Assembly (NCBI GenBank): GCA_032250555.1
Contig: JAVVFI010000356.1
Coordinates: 1-5,575, forward strand
Source of the DNA: NIOZ-UU13 sp032250555
GTDB lineage: Bacteria; Planctomycetota; Phycisphaerae; Sedimentisphaerales; Anaerobacaceae
Reading direction: 5' to 3'
Length of the DNA: 5,575 nucleotides
Shown here piece by piece: positions 1 to 5,575 of the stretch. Made by a program: the position numbers and the translations under genes. Each line of letters opens with the position of its first letter. The stretch's first letter is position 1. The notes beneath the pieces were generated by a model that saw only the letters and a list, made by a program, of their open reading frames with translations, had not been told where the DNA came from and did no database searches.

Positions 1-1090
1 ACTCTTCATTTGTAGGATATTTTCTGAGTAATTTAAACAGTGATTCCATGGCTTCTCGGGGCCCGTAGTTCGACAACACACGCCTGAGCGTGGCTAAGCC
101 GCGGCTATAATCCTCACTGTAGAGCTTGTCTTCCTTTCGTGTGCCGCTGGCTGGAATGTTAATCGCTGGAAAGATTCTAGCCTCGGCCAAAGACCGGTCT
201 AGAACGATTTCACTGTTGCCGGTCCCCTTGAACTCTTCAAATATTAACTGGTCCATTCTTGAGCCGGTATTGATTAGGCACGTTGCGATAATGGTAACAG
301 AACCTCCGTTTTCAATATTTCGTGCTAGTCCGAATAGACGCCGTGGTACTTCCAGTATGCCTGCTTCCAATCCGCCGCTCATAGTGTGACGGCGCGGGTC
401 ACTTCGGCGCCGGGGTCTGTTGTTAAACGCTCTTCCCAGACGTGTAAGACTGTCAATTAACAGTACCACCTCGCGCCCGCACTCCAGTTCTGATTGTACA
501 TGGGCGAGTATCAGTTCGGCCAGTTCGACGTGTTTTTCAGAACCGTGGTCGCTTGTACTGGCCACCACCTCCGCGTTCTCCACAGCTCGGCGAAAGTGGG
601 TGACTTCCTCCGGCCGCTCATCCACCAAAAGCACAATAATACGGCTCTCAGGAGAACAGTGGCGAATCGCCTGGATAGATTGTTCCAGGAGAATAGTCTT
701 TCCCGCTTTGGGCGGAGAGGCAATCAGTTGACGTGTACCCTTGCCTATTGGTGCGATGAGATCAACTATGCGCATACTTTCCTGACCGCAGCTGCCCAGG
801 TCAAATCGTTCATTCGGATCGATCACTGTTAGATCCGCAAAGCGTTTGCGTTTGAGGAAGGTTTCCGGTCGCATTCCTCCGAGAGATTCGATAGATACCA
901 ATCTGAGTCCGCCTTTTTTCCGTTCGGCCAGACCTGTGACGGCTGTTCCTTCAGTGAGGGGAAAGCGTCGATTTAAATCCGGGTGGACCCTTACCTCGGA
1001 TGGCCCCGAACGATAAGAACGTTCAACGGTTCTTACCGCAAACTGTCCTTTGTTTACACGCTTCAGTATTCCAGTGATTGTCTTGGTCAT
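1..1090 (-). CDS. rho: Transcription termination factor Rho, short form without N-terminal helical domain (3' end off window)
   Basis: Rho is a hexameric RNA-dependent ATPase/helicase of the cytoplasm that stops transcription. The 363 codons visible have no stop, and the C-terminus runs off the left edge with probably only a few residues missing. An OB-type cold-shock domain lies at about 4-70. The RecA-like core follows: Walker A PPKAGKT (126-132), DERPEEVT with the catalytic Glu (157-164), Walker B VVLLIDSLTRLGRA (208-221), Q-loop region TMSGGLEA (236-243), R-loop EEFKGTGN (285-292) and the arginine-finger motif SGTRKE (315-320). The start is the ATG at 1088-1090, with GGAAGA 5 nt upstream. 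An in-frame TAA at 1127-1129 excludes a longer N-terminus, so the helical bundle of E. coli Rho (about 47 residues) is absent. RNP1-like GFGFLR of E. coli reads GQFAVR here (15-20). Identity as Rho is secure; whether it is the housekeeping copy or a second paralogue is not visible. Confidence 0.95.
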   Translation of the reverse strand, partial: MTKTITGILKRVNKGQFAVRTVERSYRSGPSEVRVHPDLNRRFPLTEGTAVTGLAERKKGGLRLVSIESLGGMRPETFLKRKRFADLTVIDPNERFDLGSCGQESMRIVDLIAPIGKGTRQLIASPPKAGKTILLEQSIQAIRHCSPESRIIVLLVDERPEEVTHFRRAVENAEVVASTSDHGSEKHVELAELILAHVQSELECGREVVLLIDSLTRLGRAFNNRPRRRSDPRRHTMSGGLEAGILEVPRRLFGLARNIENGGSVTIIATCLINTGSRMDQLIFEEFKGTGNSEIVLDRSLAEARIFPAINIPASGTRKEDKLYSEDYSRGLATLRRVLSNYGPREAMESLFKLLRKYPTNEE

Positions 1091-1142
1091 GAAAATCTTC
1101 CGTGATAATATTTTTAAAAGTGGTGTTTAAGGAAAAACAAAT

Positions 1143-1170
1143 ATTATAGCATCTTTTTCCATATTGACAA
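1143..1170 (-). promoter_or_regulatory. Sigma70-type promoter of rho
   Basis: On the minus strand TTGTCA (1165-1170) and TATAAT (1143-1148) are separated by 16 nt. TGC just before the -10 makes it an extended -10 element. The -10 is a perfect consensus match. The start of transcription should fall near 1136, giving a leader of about 46 nt, so rho has its own promoter even though the oxidoreductase gene lies upstream in the same direction. No convincing hairpin with a T-tract separates the two genes, so some readthrough is possible. Confidence 0.7.
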
Positions 1171-1235
1171 GAGGTTGATGATGGTCTTGTGCATTATTTT
1201 ATTTTTTTTGTTCTCTGCTATCAACATTCAGGCGT

Positions 1236-2573
1236 TCAGATCATACTGTAGTCGTATGGTTTCCGCATCTCACGGGCAATATACCTGTTTGCTTCAGCAT
1301 CGCCGATGAACTGTTCATTGACTGGGTCCCATTTGAGCTTTCTACCCAGGCGAATAGCAATAACACCAAGGTGGCACAGACTTGCCGAGCGATGGCCGGT
1401 CTCAGCAGGGCAAATAGGAACTTTTCGCGACTTCACGCAGTCGATGAAGTTACCCATATGATCATTGCTGAGATAAACGTATCTGGCATCGTTGGGAAGT
1501 TTTTCGATGAGAAGCCGTCGCTCGCTGGCTTTGATGCTGCCTCGAGTAACCCATATCCAGCCTTCGGAGCCGTGAAACTTAATGCCGTGCTGTTGGCCTT
1601 TGGGATCCTTTACACCGCCATGCCATTCGCTCGCAGTGGTACTTTTACAGGTGTGGACTATGCCATTGGCGTATGTGTAGGTAACTTCGTATTCGCTGGC
1701 CGCAGTATAACCGCCGGGGATCATATCAACTAATTGCTTGCCCTCAATGCTAACAGGGCCGGACCTATCCATATCCAGTGCCCAGAGCACAATGTCGTTG
1801 TGATGGGCACCCCAGTCGGTCATCGTACCTCCGGAATAATCCCACCAGTAGCGGAAGCTGAAATGTGTCCGTTCTTTCACATATTCAACTTTGGGCGTTT
1901 GTCCGAGCCAGAAATCATAATCGAATCCTTCCGGGACAGGTGAACTCATAAATGGCCCTTGTCGCAATCCGGCGGGGAGCCAGACTTCAACCTTGTTGAT
2001 TTTGCCGATTCGATTATTACGGACTAAATTGCAGGCAAGGCGAAAATAGATACTGCTGCGCTGCTGTGTGCCGGTCTGAAGCACACGTTTAGTCTGCCGC
2101 TGAACTTCGACGAGTCGTTTGCCTTCGTCGATTGTTAGAGTTAACGGTTTCTCACAGTAAATGTCTTTATCTGCCTTCATCGCTGCCATCGAGACCAGCG
2201 TGTGCCAGTGATCAACTGTACCGCAGATAACAGCATCGATATCTTTCCTCTCCAGTAACTTGCGAAAGTCGGAGTAGCCGTCTGCACCGGGGAAGTCTTT
2301 GCGGGCATTCGCCAAGTGGCGAATATCAACATCACACACAGCCACAATCTTACCGTGTCTCTGAGCATTCCTCGCATCGCCCCTGCCTTGTCCGCCACAG
2401 CCAATCAGCGCAAGATTAACTCTTTCGCTGGGTGGTAAGGATACTGCCTCCTGCTTTATCTCTTGAGCTATGCACTCATCTATGAACCAGGATGGAAGTG
2501 ATGTGGATGCGGCCGCTGCACCTGTAGCCTTGAGGAAGCTGCGGCGTGAGGTTAAGAGGCTCTTGTTTGTCAT
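1236..2573 (-). CDS. Tat-exported Gfo/Idh/MocA family oxidoreductase
   Basis: A 445-residue member of the NAD(P)-dependent glucose-fructose oxidoreductase / inositol dehydrogenase / MocA family, which acts on sugars or polyols; the substrate cannot be read from the sequence. The N-terminus carries a twin-arginine signal SRRSFLK (9-15) followed by a short Ala-rich hydrophobic stretch to about residue 27, so the folded enzyme is probably exported to the periplasm with its cofactor. The Rossmann fold follows, with LIGCGGQGRG (56-65; Gly58, 60, 61, 63) and VCDVD (79-83) closing the second strand. The family motif CEKPLT is at 140-145 with Lys142. The C-terminal substrate domain shows WWDYSGGTMTDWGAHHND (243-260), typical of planctomycete members. 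The start is set by AGGAGA (2579-2584), 5 nt from the ATG. Length is usual for the exported subgroup. It is preceded by its own promoter and followed by rho after 145 bp. Confidence 0.93.
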   Translation of the reverse strand: MTNKSLLTSRRSFLKATGAAAASTSLPSWFIDECIAQEIKQEAVSLPPSERVNLALIGCGGQGRGDARNAQRHGKIVAVCDVDIRHLANARKDFPGADGYSDFRKLLERKDIDAVICGTVDHWHTLVSMAAMKADKDIYCEKPLTLTIDEGKRLVEVQRQTKRVLQTGTQQRSSIYFRLACNLVRNNRIGKINKVEVWLPAGLRQGPFMSSPVPEGFDYDFWLGQTPKVEYVKERTHFSFRYWWDYSGGTMTDWGAHHNDIVLWALDMDRSGPVSIEGKQLVDMIPGGYTAASEYEVTYTYANGIVHTCKSTTASEWHGGVKDPKGQQHGIKFHGSEGWIWVTRGSIKASERRLLIEKLPNDARYVYLSNDHMGNFIDCVKSRKVPICPAETGHRSASLCHLGVIAIRLGRKLKWDPVNEQFIGDAEANRYIAREMRKPYDYSMI

Positions 2574-2620
2574 GTTTATCTCCTGAAATAAATATATCTG
2601 ATTAAGGATGCAGCGACCTG

Positions 2621-2649
2621 TATATAAGAATTACATCCCAATCGGACAA
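2621..2649 (-). promoter_or_regulatory. Probable sigma70 promoter of the oxidoreductase gene
   Basis: On the minus strand TTGTCC (2644-2649) and TATATA (2621-2626) are separated by 17 nt, predicting a start near 2614 and a leader of about 41 nt ending in AGGAGA before the ATG. An overlapping alternative just upstream, TTGTTT and TGTAAT also 17 nt apart, is weaker at the -10. In an AT-rich gap such matches arise by chance, hence the moderate confidence. Confidence 0.5.
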
Positions 2650-2664
2650 CATAAACAACTATCT

Positions 2665-2682
2665 ATTCTGGTGGATCAGAAT
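2665..2682. repeat. Short inverted repeat upstream of the oxidoreductase promoter
   Basis: ATTCTG and CAGAAT form 6-bp arms around a 6-nt spacer, 15 nt upstream of the -35 box of the oxidoreductase promoter. The position suits an activator or repressor site, but the arms are short and chance is a fair explanation. It overlaps the stop codon of the possible small ORF. Confidence 0.3.
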
Positions 2683-2777
2683 TCATCTCTATGGACATTA
2701 CTTTTGCCCGTATAGGAATTGCATACGCTGCAAACAAAAGATATCATAAATATTAAATTGTGCAAGTATTTAATCAT
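2676..2777 (-). CDS. Possible 33-residue small secreted or membrane peptide
   Basis: A 33-codon frame runs from ATG (2775-2777) to TGA (2676-2678), with AGGAG at 2787-2791, 9 nt upstream of the start. The peptide begins MIKYLHNLIFMISFVCSVC, a Lys3 followed by a hydrophobic stretch (about 5-18) with two cysteines (16, 19), then a polar tail. This resembles a short signal peptide or membrane anchor; the residues before the cysteines do not make a good lipobox. It lies between the LamG-gene terminator and the oxidoreductase promoter, and no clear promoter of its own was found. It has no recognised family. AT-rich noncoding DNA can give such a frame by chance, so this is a candidate only. Confidence 0.3.
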   Translation of the reverse strand: MIKYLHNLIFMISFVCSVCNSYTGKSNVHRDEF

Positions 2778-2859
2778 ATCGTTCAGCTCCTGTATTAATA
2801 AGTATGTTCTCAATGCTCTGATTTTCATCAGCATATGTGAAGCTTATCTGCTAATACAT

Positions 2860-2903
2860 AAAAAAAGCGGGACCTATACTACATATATGCAGTACAGGCC
2901 CCG
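2860..2903 (-). terminator. Strong intrinsic terminator of the LamG-protein gene
   Basis: On the minus strand a 13-bp stem (CGGGGCCTGTACT with AGTATAGGTCCCG, counting two G-U pairs) extends by up to three more pairs into a small AT-rich loop. One C and then seven T residues (2860-2866) follow. It starts 57 nt after the stop codon at 2960. This is a textbook Rho-independent terminator and should isolate the LamG gene from the oxidoreductase gene downstream. Confidence 0.9.
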
Positions 2904-2959
2904 AATTGATGCGAATCTGTTATATCAAATACGCAATTTTAACTGCTCAAGTGCTGAGC

Positions 2960-5071
2960 TTATGGCGCAGGTGGATATAAACGAATATCATCGAAGAACA
3001 ACATGCCTGAACCACCTGACACCGGATTGCTTCTGTTGCCTGCCCCAAGTGTAATTGAAGTTACATTAGCAAGGTTTACGCTCTGGTCAGCAAAAGCCTG
3101 CAAGTCAATATTCCATTCGGTCCAGGAAGATGCCTGTGTTGCATCTGGATTATCATTAGTTACAACCGCGGTGCCGTTTAGAACAATATACATTGGTTCT
3201 GAAGCATTGGCCGAACCGCCTCTGTACCAAATTGTCAATCTGTTAACACCTTTAATTGTCCAGTCATTATTGGAAGTCAATGTCAAAGTCGCCTCTGACT
3301 TACCGACAGCGTTGTCGTATGCAAACGGCATTGATTGCAAACCTCCATGGACGATAGTCTGCTCAGCAAATGGAGGATTTGTATAGCCAACGACAGAACC
3401 ATTCACGGCAGGATTATCAAATCCATCCACCCAGGCCAGATATATCCTGTTAGAAGCTGGCTCACCTTCATCAAGGTCGTTGTAGCTCTCCATATCATCC
3501 ACAATAAGGAAGTTAGCTGTCGTAAAACTCCAAAGAGGACCTGTCCAGGGGCTGTCGGCGTTGGCATTATTGGCCTCATCTACTCGCCAGTAGTAAGTGG
3601 TATTCCACTCAAGTTGTCCCGGGTCATAACTCTCGGAACCAAGGTTGCCGCTGCTTTTTAACTCTAAGGAGGCTGCATCGGCGCCAAAATAGACTTCATG
3701 TGAAGCACCAAATCCATGTGTCCATGACAGAATTGGCGTCTGCGTTACATCCACAGCACCGTTAGCCGGGTTTGAACTCCCAACAGCACCCTGGGTAGTA
3801 AAGCTCCAGACGTCGCCTTTAAACGTGCTGATTGCATCAAACTCATCGACCCGCCAGTAGTAAGTCTTGGCCATTTTAAGTGTTCCGGGAGTATAGCTCA
3901 AAGTTCCCTGAGGAAGACCGCCGGCGGCACTGTCCACTTCTTCAAAATTTTCACCGAAGTACACTGTGTGCAGTTTTGCACCGAATCCTGCTGTCCAGCT
4001 AATCGCTGCATCCACATCCACAGACTCGGCACTATCAGCAGGGTCAGGAAAGTATGCAGTTTTAGGAGGAATACTAAAGCTCCAGACATCACCTTTCCAC
4101 GGGCTGTTCGGTTCAGCGTCGTTGACTTCGTCAATGCGCCAGTAGTAAGTCGTACCCGGAATGAGACCATCTGGATAAGGAAATCCTGGGAAGCCGGCAA
4201 CAATAAAAGTTTCTCCCTGATTACCTATGAAAGTGTCTTCGGTGCCTTCGCTGACAGCATCGAAATTGTCACCTATATACACATCGTGTGAGACAGCAAA
4301 ATCACCCGGCCGCCAGCCAAGGCTTACCCACGTATCCTCGTGCAGGGCACCATCGGCAGGGGTAGGTCCTAAAGCCTTCCCGGAACTTCCCAGCCCCAAC
4401 ATGGTTCTCGGAATCTCGTCTTCGCTGAGAGCATGATTGAAGATTGCGACTTCGTCAAGAATACCGTTATAGTAGGTCCCGCCTCGGCTCCTTTGTCCGA
4501 TGGTAACTGAAGCTGTATTTTCCGGCATTGTCCCTGCATACGCCCATTCATCTGCAAGTTCCCCATCGATATAACATTTGAAGATTTGACCGTCATAGGT
4601 TGCGGCGAGATGATGCCACTCTTCAACTGACGGCGACGTGGGAGCACAAGTATCTCGGCCTTCGTTATCGTAAAATTGCCAGAAAATGACACTCCCTGCT
4701 TCTTCTGTTAATTCATATGGCAAATCGTTTGCCCCCCATCCACCTTTGCTGACAATCGCCATTTCCCCGCTTGCGTTTACATTCATGTATGTCCAGGCCG
4801 TAATTGTAATTTCGTCAGTGAGTGACAGAAGAGGATTGTGAGGAATTTCAACAGAGTCATCTCCGTCAAATTCCAGCGCTCCGCCAACCTTACCTAAAAC
4901 CCACTGAGGGTCACCGTTGAAAGTACCGTCGAGACCATTACCGCTTGAGTCAAAAGCAATTGTTCCGGAGCCCTCATCAAAAGTCCAATATCCTACCAAA
5001 TCAGCTTGAGCGCCGACGGCAAGGCTCAGTACAAAAATAAACGAAACTAACACAGACAATTTCTTACACAT
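2960..5071 (-). CDS. Secreted LamG / FN3-like repeat protein, planctomycete type
   Basis: A 703-residue extracytoplasmic protein of unknown substrate. A Sec signal peptide covers 1-23 (KK at 3-4, hydrophobic 6-20, cleavage after AQA). A LamG / concanavalin-A-like domain follows (24-about 220), with LVGYWTFDEGSG at its start, WHHLAATYDG (152-161) and GILDEVAIFNHALSEDEI (203-220). Three FN3-like modules lie at about 234-333, 338-426 and 431-518. Each contains YYWR-[IV]-DE (309-315, 404-410, 493-499) and a W-S-F ending. The C-terminal module (521-703) opens with VDDMESYND and ends FFDDIRLYPP, probably a beta-sandwich that binds carbohydrate or surfaces. No catalytic motif, PEP-CTERM, LPXTG or membrane anchor is seen. 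The ATG at 5071 is preferred over one 20 codons upstream because it has a perfect AGGAGG and begins a clean signal peptide. Such proteins are common in Phycisphaerae; the likely role is adhesion or polysaccharide binding (inference). Confidence 0.9.
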   Translation of the reverse strand: MCKKLSVLVSFIFVLSLAVGAQADLVGYWTFDEGSGTIAFDSSGNGLDGTFNGDPQWVLGKVGGALEFDGDDSVEIPHNPLLSLTDEITITAWTYMNVNASGEMAIVSKGGWGANDLPYELTEEAGSVIFWQFYDNEGRDTCAPTSPSVEEWHHLAATYDGQIFKCYIDGELADEWAYAGTMPENTASVTIGQRSRGGTYYNGILDEVAIFNHALSEDEIPRTMLGLGSSGKALGPTPADGALHEDTWVSLGWRPGDFAVSHDVYIGDNFDAVSEGTEDTFIGNQGETFIVAGFPGFPYPDGLIPGTTYYWRIDEVNDAEPNSPWKGDVWSFSIPPKTAYFPDPADSAESVDVDAAISWTAGFGAKLHTVYFGENFEEVDSAAGGLPQGTLSYTPGTLKMAKTYYWRVDEFDAISTFKGDVWSFTTQGAVGSSNPANGAVDVTQTPILSWTHGFGASHEVYFGADAASLELKSSGNLGSESYDPGQLEWNTTYYWRVDEANNANADSPWTGPLWSFTTANFLIVDDMESYNDLDEGEPASNRIYLAWVDGFDNPAVNGSVVGYTNPPFAEQTIVHGGLQSMPFAYDNAVGKSEATLTLTSNNDWTIKGVNRLTIWYRGGSANASEPMYIVLNGTAVVTNDNPDATQASSWTEWNIDLQAFADQSVNLANVTSITLGAGNRSNPVSGGSGMLFFDDIRLYPPAP
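3585..4150 (-). repeat. Three DNA-level direct repeats inside the FN3-like modules
   Basis: The 14-mer CGCCAGTAGTAAGT (plus strand) occurs identically at 3585-3598, 3852-3865 and 4137-4150, spaced 267 and 285 bp. It encodes the YYWR core of each module. A second shared block, AAAGCTCCAGAC followed by TCGCCTTT or TCACCTTT, marks the module ends near 3799 and 4076. Identity in nucleotide sequence as well as protein suggests fairly recent internal duplication or gene conversion, although strong protein constraint also contributes. Confidence 0.75.
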
Positions 5072-5077
5072 AATAAT

Positions 5078-5083
5078 CCTCCT
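5078..5083 (-). promoter_or_regulatory. Shine-Dalgarno site that fixes the LamG-protein start
   Basis: A perfect AGGAGG lies 6 nt upstream of the ATG at 5069-5071. The alternative upstream ATG (5129-5131) has no such site, and would put 20 residues containing RR and a separate hydrophobic run ahead of the signal peptide. The shorter start is therefore chosen. Confidence 0.9.
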
Positions 5084-5121
5084 CTTATAAAAAATGACAA
5101 GCAAAGCACCCGCAGAAAGGC

Positions 5122-5161
5122 TGAAATTCATAGATGCCTAACTGCACAGGCACAAATTTCA
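5122..5161 (-). promoter_or_regulatory. Two-tier stem-loop at the 5' end of the LamG-protein mRNA leader
   Basis: Outer arms TGAAATT and AATTTCA (5122-5128, 5155-5161) pair over 7 bp. Inner arms TGCCT and AGGCA (5135-5139, 5148-5152) pair over 5 bp around an 8-nt loop, with an uneven internal loop of 6 and 2 nt. The predicted transcript starts near 5164, so the structure would sit within the first few nucleotides of the mRNA. Such 5'-terminal hairpins are known to protect mRNAs from decay in other bacteria. No known riboswitch consensus was recognised. Confidence 0.45.
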
Positions 5162-5170
5162 CTCATATTA

Positions 5171-5200
5171 TCTATACCAAATTAACTGCTATTCAGTCAA
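5171..5200 (-). promoter_or_regulatory. Probable extended -10 promoter of the LamG-protein gene
   Basis: On the minus strand TTGACT (5195-5200) and TATAGA (5171-5176) are 18 nt apart, with TGG directly before the -10 giving an extended -10 element. The predicted start near 5164 gives a leader of about 93 nt. This is the best promoter match between the upstream gene remnant and the LamG-protein start. Confidence 0.6.
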
Positions 5201-5208
5201 GGATAATC

Positions 5209-5220
5209 TCTCAATTGAGA
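5209..5220. promoter_or_regulatory. 12-bp perfect palindrome next to the -35 box, possible operator
   Basis: TCTCAATTGAGA is a perfect palindrome 8 bp upstream of the -35 hexamer of the LamG-protein promoter. ATAAT (5203-5207) and ATTAT (5223-5227) flank it almost symmetrically, giving a wider imperfect dyad. The position fits a site for a dimeric regulator. It has no T-tract, so it is not a terminator for the upstream gene remnant. Confidence 0.4.
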
Positions 5221-5257
5221 AAATTATGTGTTTGATTGTTTTCAGGGAAAGCCACAA

Positions 5258-5551
5258 TCACCGGACAACAACACACTTCATCTGTTTCTGGTCACGGATC
5301 AGCAGCTTGCCATCGACAAGGGCCAGAGGACCCCAGCATTCTCTCGAATCGAGCAGCTTAATGCTTGCCAGTTCCTTATAACCTGAGGGATCAGGTTCAA
5401 TAAGATACAGAATTCCCACTCTTCCGTCGATGCTGAAGATCAATCCGTCGGCCAGAATAAAACCACCCTTATCGAATACAGGCGATTGTTGTAATGGATC
5501 AGTTACGGGTGGTGGAGGGATTATTATGAGGAGTCGAGGCTGAAGATGGCA
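5258..5551 (-). pseudogene. C-terminal remnant of a PQQ-like beta-propeller protein (broken or frameshifted)
   Basis: The frame ending at TGA (5258-5260) reads as the tail of a PQQ-type (BamB/alcohol-dehydrogenase-like) beta-propeller. The run from SPVFDKGGFILADG through FSIDGRVGILYLIEP to GPLALVDGKLLIRDQ shows alternating strand and turn patterns with repeated ADG/VDGK turns. Full proteins of this family are several hundred residues long, but here an in-frame TGA at 5552-5554 closes the frame after 97 codons, and all three minus frames have stops between about 5500 and 5560. The only start-like codon is a TTG at 5441-5443 without a good Shine-Dalgarno sequence, and it would cut a propeller blade in half. 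This is probably a decayed or frameshifted gene whose body lies to the right of the window; a sequencing error is the alternative. Family assignment is fairly sure, the broken state moderately so. Confidence 0.6.
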
Positions 5552-5575
5552 TCATATGGCTCGATGGCGGACTGC

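Larger units (their letters stand above)
2585..2959. other. Intergenic region between oxidoreductase and LamG-protein genes
   Basis: This 386-bp gap (2574-2959) is clearly more AT-rich by eye than the flanking genes. Read on the minus strand it holds, in order: about 55 nt of untranslated tail, a strong intrinsic terminator (2903-2860), a small hairpin with five paired bases around a GAAA tetraloop (2831-2818), a possible 33-codon ORF with a Shine-Dalgarno sequence (2777-2676), a 6-bp inverted repeat (2682-2665) and the oxidoreductase promoter (2649-2621). No RNA gene was recognised. The plus strand shows no credible gene. Confidence 0.6.

Noticed and set aside
126..832. Several plus-strand open frames opposite rho
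   Set aside because: They are antisense to a clearly conserved Rho coding sequence and show no domain pattern or ribosome-binding site.
1371..1943. Two plus-strand open frames opposite the oxidoreductase
   Set aside because: They are shadows of the conserved Gfo/Idh/MocA gene on the other strand, and their translations look random.
2818..2831. Hairpin CTGAT-GAAA-ATCAG as a structured RNA
   Set aside because: A 5-bp stem in AT-rich DNA is likely by chance; the GNRA-like loop is suggestive but nothing else supports an RNA gene.
2719..3054. Plus-strand 111-codon frame across the intergenic gap
   Set aside because: It runs through the strong minus-strand terminator and into the end of the LamG gene; its Cys/Ile-rich translation has no recognisable pattern.
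5072..5131. N-terminal extension of the LamG protein to the ATG at 5131
   Set aside because: The downstream ATG has a perfect AGGAGG and starts a normal signal peptide; the upstream ATG lies inside the leader and lacks such a site.
5233..5260. 7-bp inverted repeat TGATTGT/ACAATCA at the end of the PQQ-like remnant as a terminator
   Set aside because: The stem is short and AT-rich, its loop is 14 nt and no T-tract follows on the minus strand.
5546..5575. Possible plus-strand gene start at the right edge
   Set aside because: Only ten codons are visible after the ATG, too few to support a call.

Overview
The window carries three genes and one gene remnant, all read from the minus strand, so the reading order runs from the right end to the left end. 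The protein types point to a planctomycete, most likely of the Phycisphaerae/Sedimentisphaerales kind. The evidence is a secreted LamG protein with repeated YYWR-[IV]-DE modules and a C-terminal VDDMESYND module, a Tat-exported Gfo/Idh/MocA oxidoreductase, and a PQQ-type beta-propeller tail. This assignment comes from recognising protein families, not from a database search.

Layout in transcription order. (1) 5551-5258: the C-terminal end of a PQQ-like beta-propeller protein. Its frame is closed upstream by an in-frame stop and it has no good start, so it looks like a remnant or a frameshifted gene. (2) 5257-5072: a regulatory region with a 12-bp perfect palindrome, an extended -10 promoter and a leader of about 93 nt that starts with a two-tier stem-loop. 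(3) 5071-2960: a 703-residue secreted multidomain protein (signal peptide, LamG, three FN3-like repeats, C-terminal beta-sandwich-like module). (4) 2903-2860: a strong intrinsic terminator. (5) 2859-2574: a gap holding a possible 33-residue small ORF with a Shine-Dalgarno sequence, a small inverted repeat and a promoter. (6) 2573-1236: a Tat-exported Gfo/Idh/MocA oxidoreductase. (7) 1170-1143: a near-consensus sigma70 promoter. (8) 1090-1: transcription termination factor Rho, nearly complete, running off the left edge.

The three genes share orientation, but each has its own credible promoter, and a strong terminator separates the LamG gene from the oxidoreductase. They look like independent transcription units, not one operon. 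The LamG protein and the oxidoreductase both fit extracytoplasmic carbohydrate handling, but no shared substrate can be read from the sequence. The Rho is the most unusual item. It lacks the N-terminal helical domain, and an in-frame stop rules out a longer start. The aromatic residues of the primary RNA-binding site are replaced, while the ATPase core is intact. No CRISPR array, tRNA, rRNA or insertion sequence was seen.
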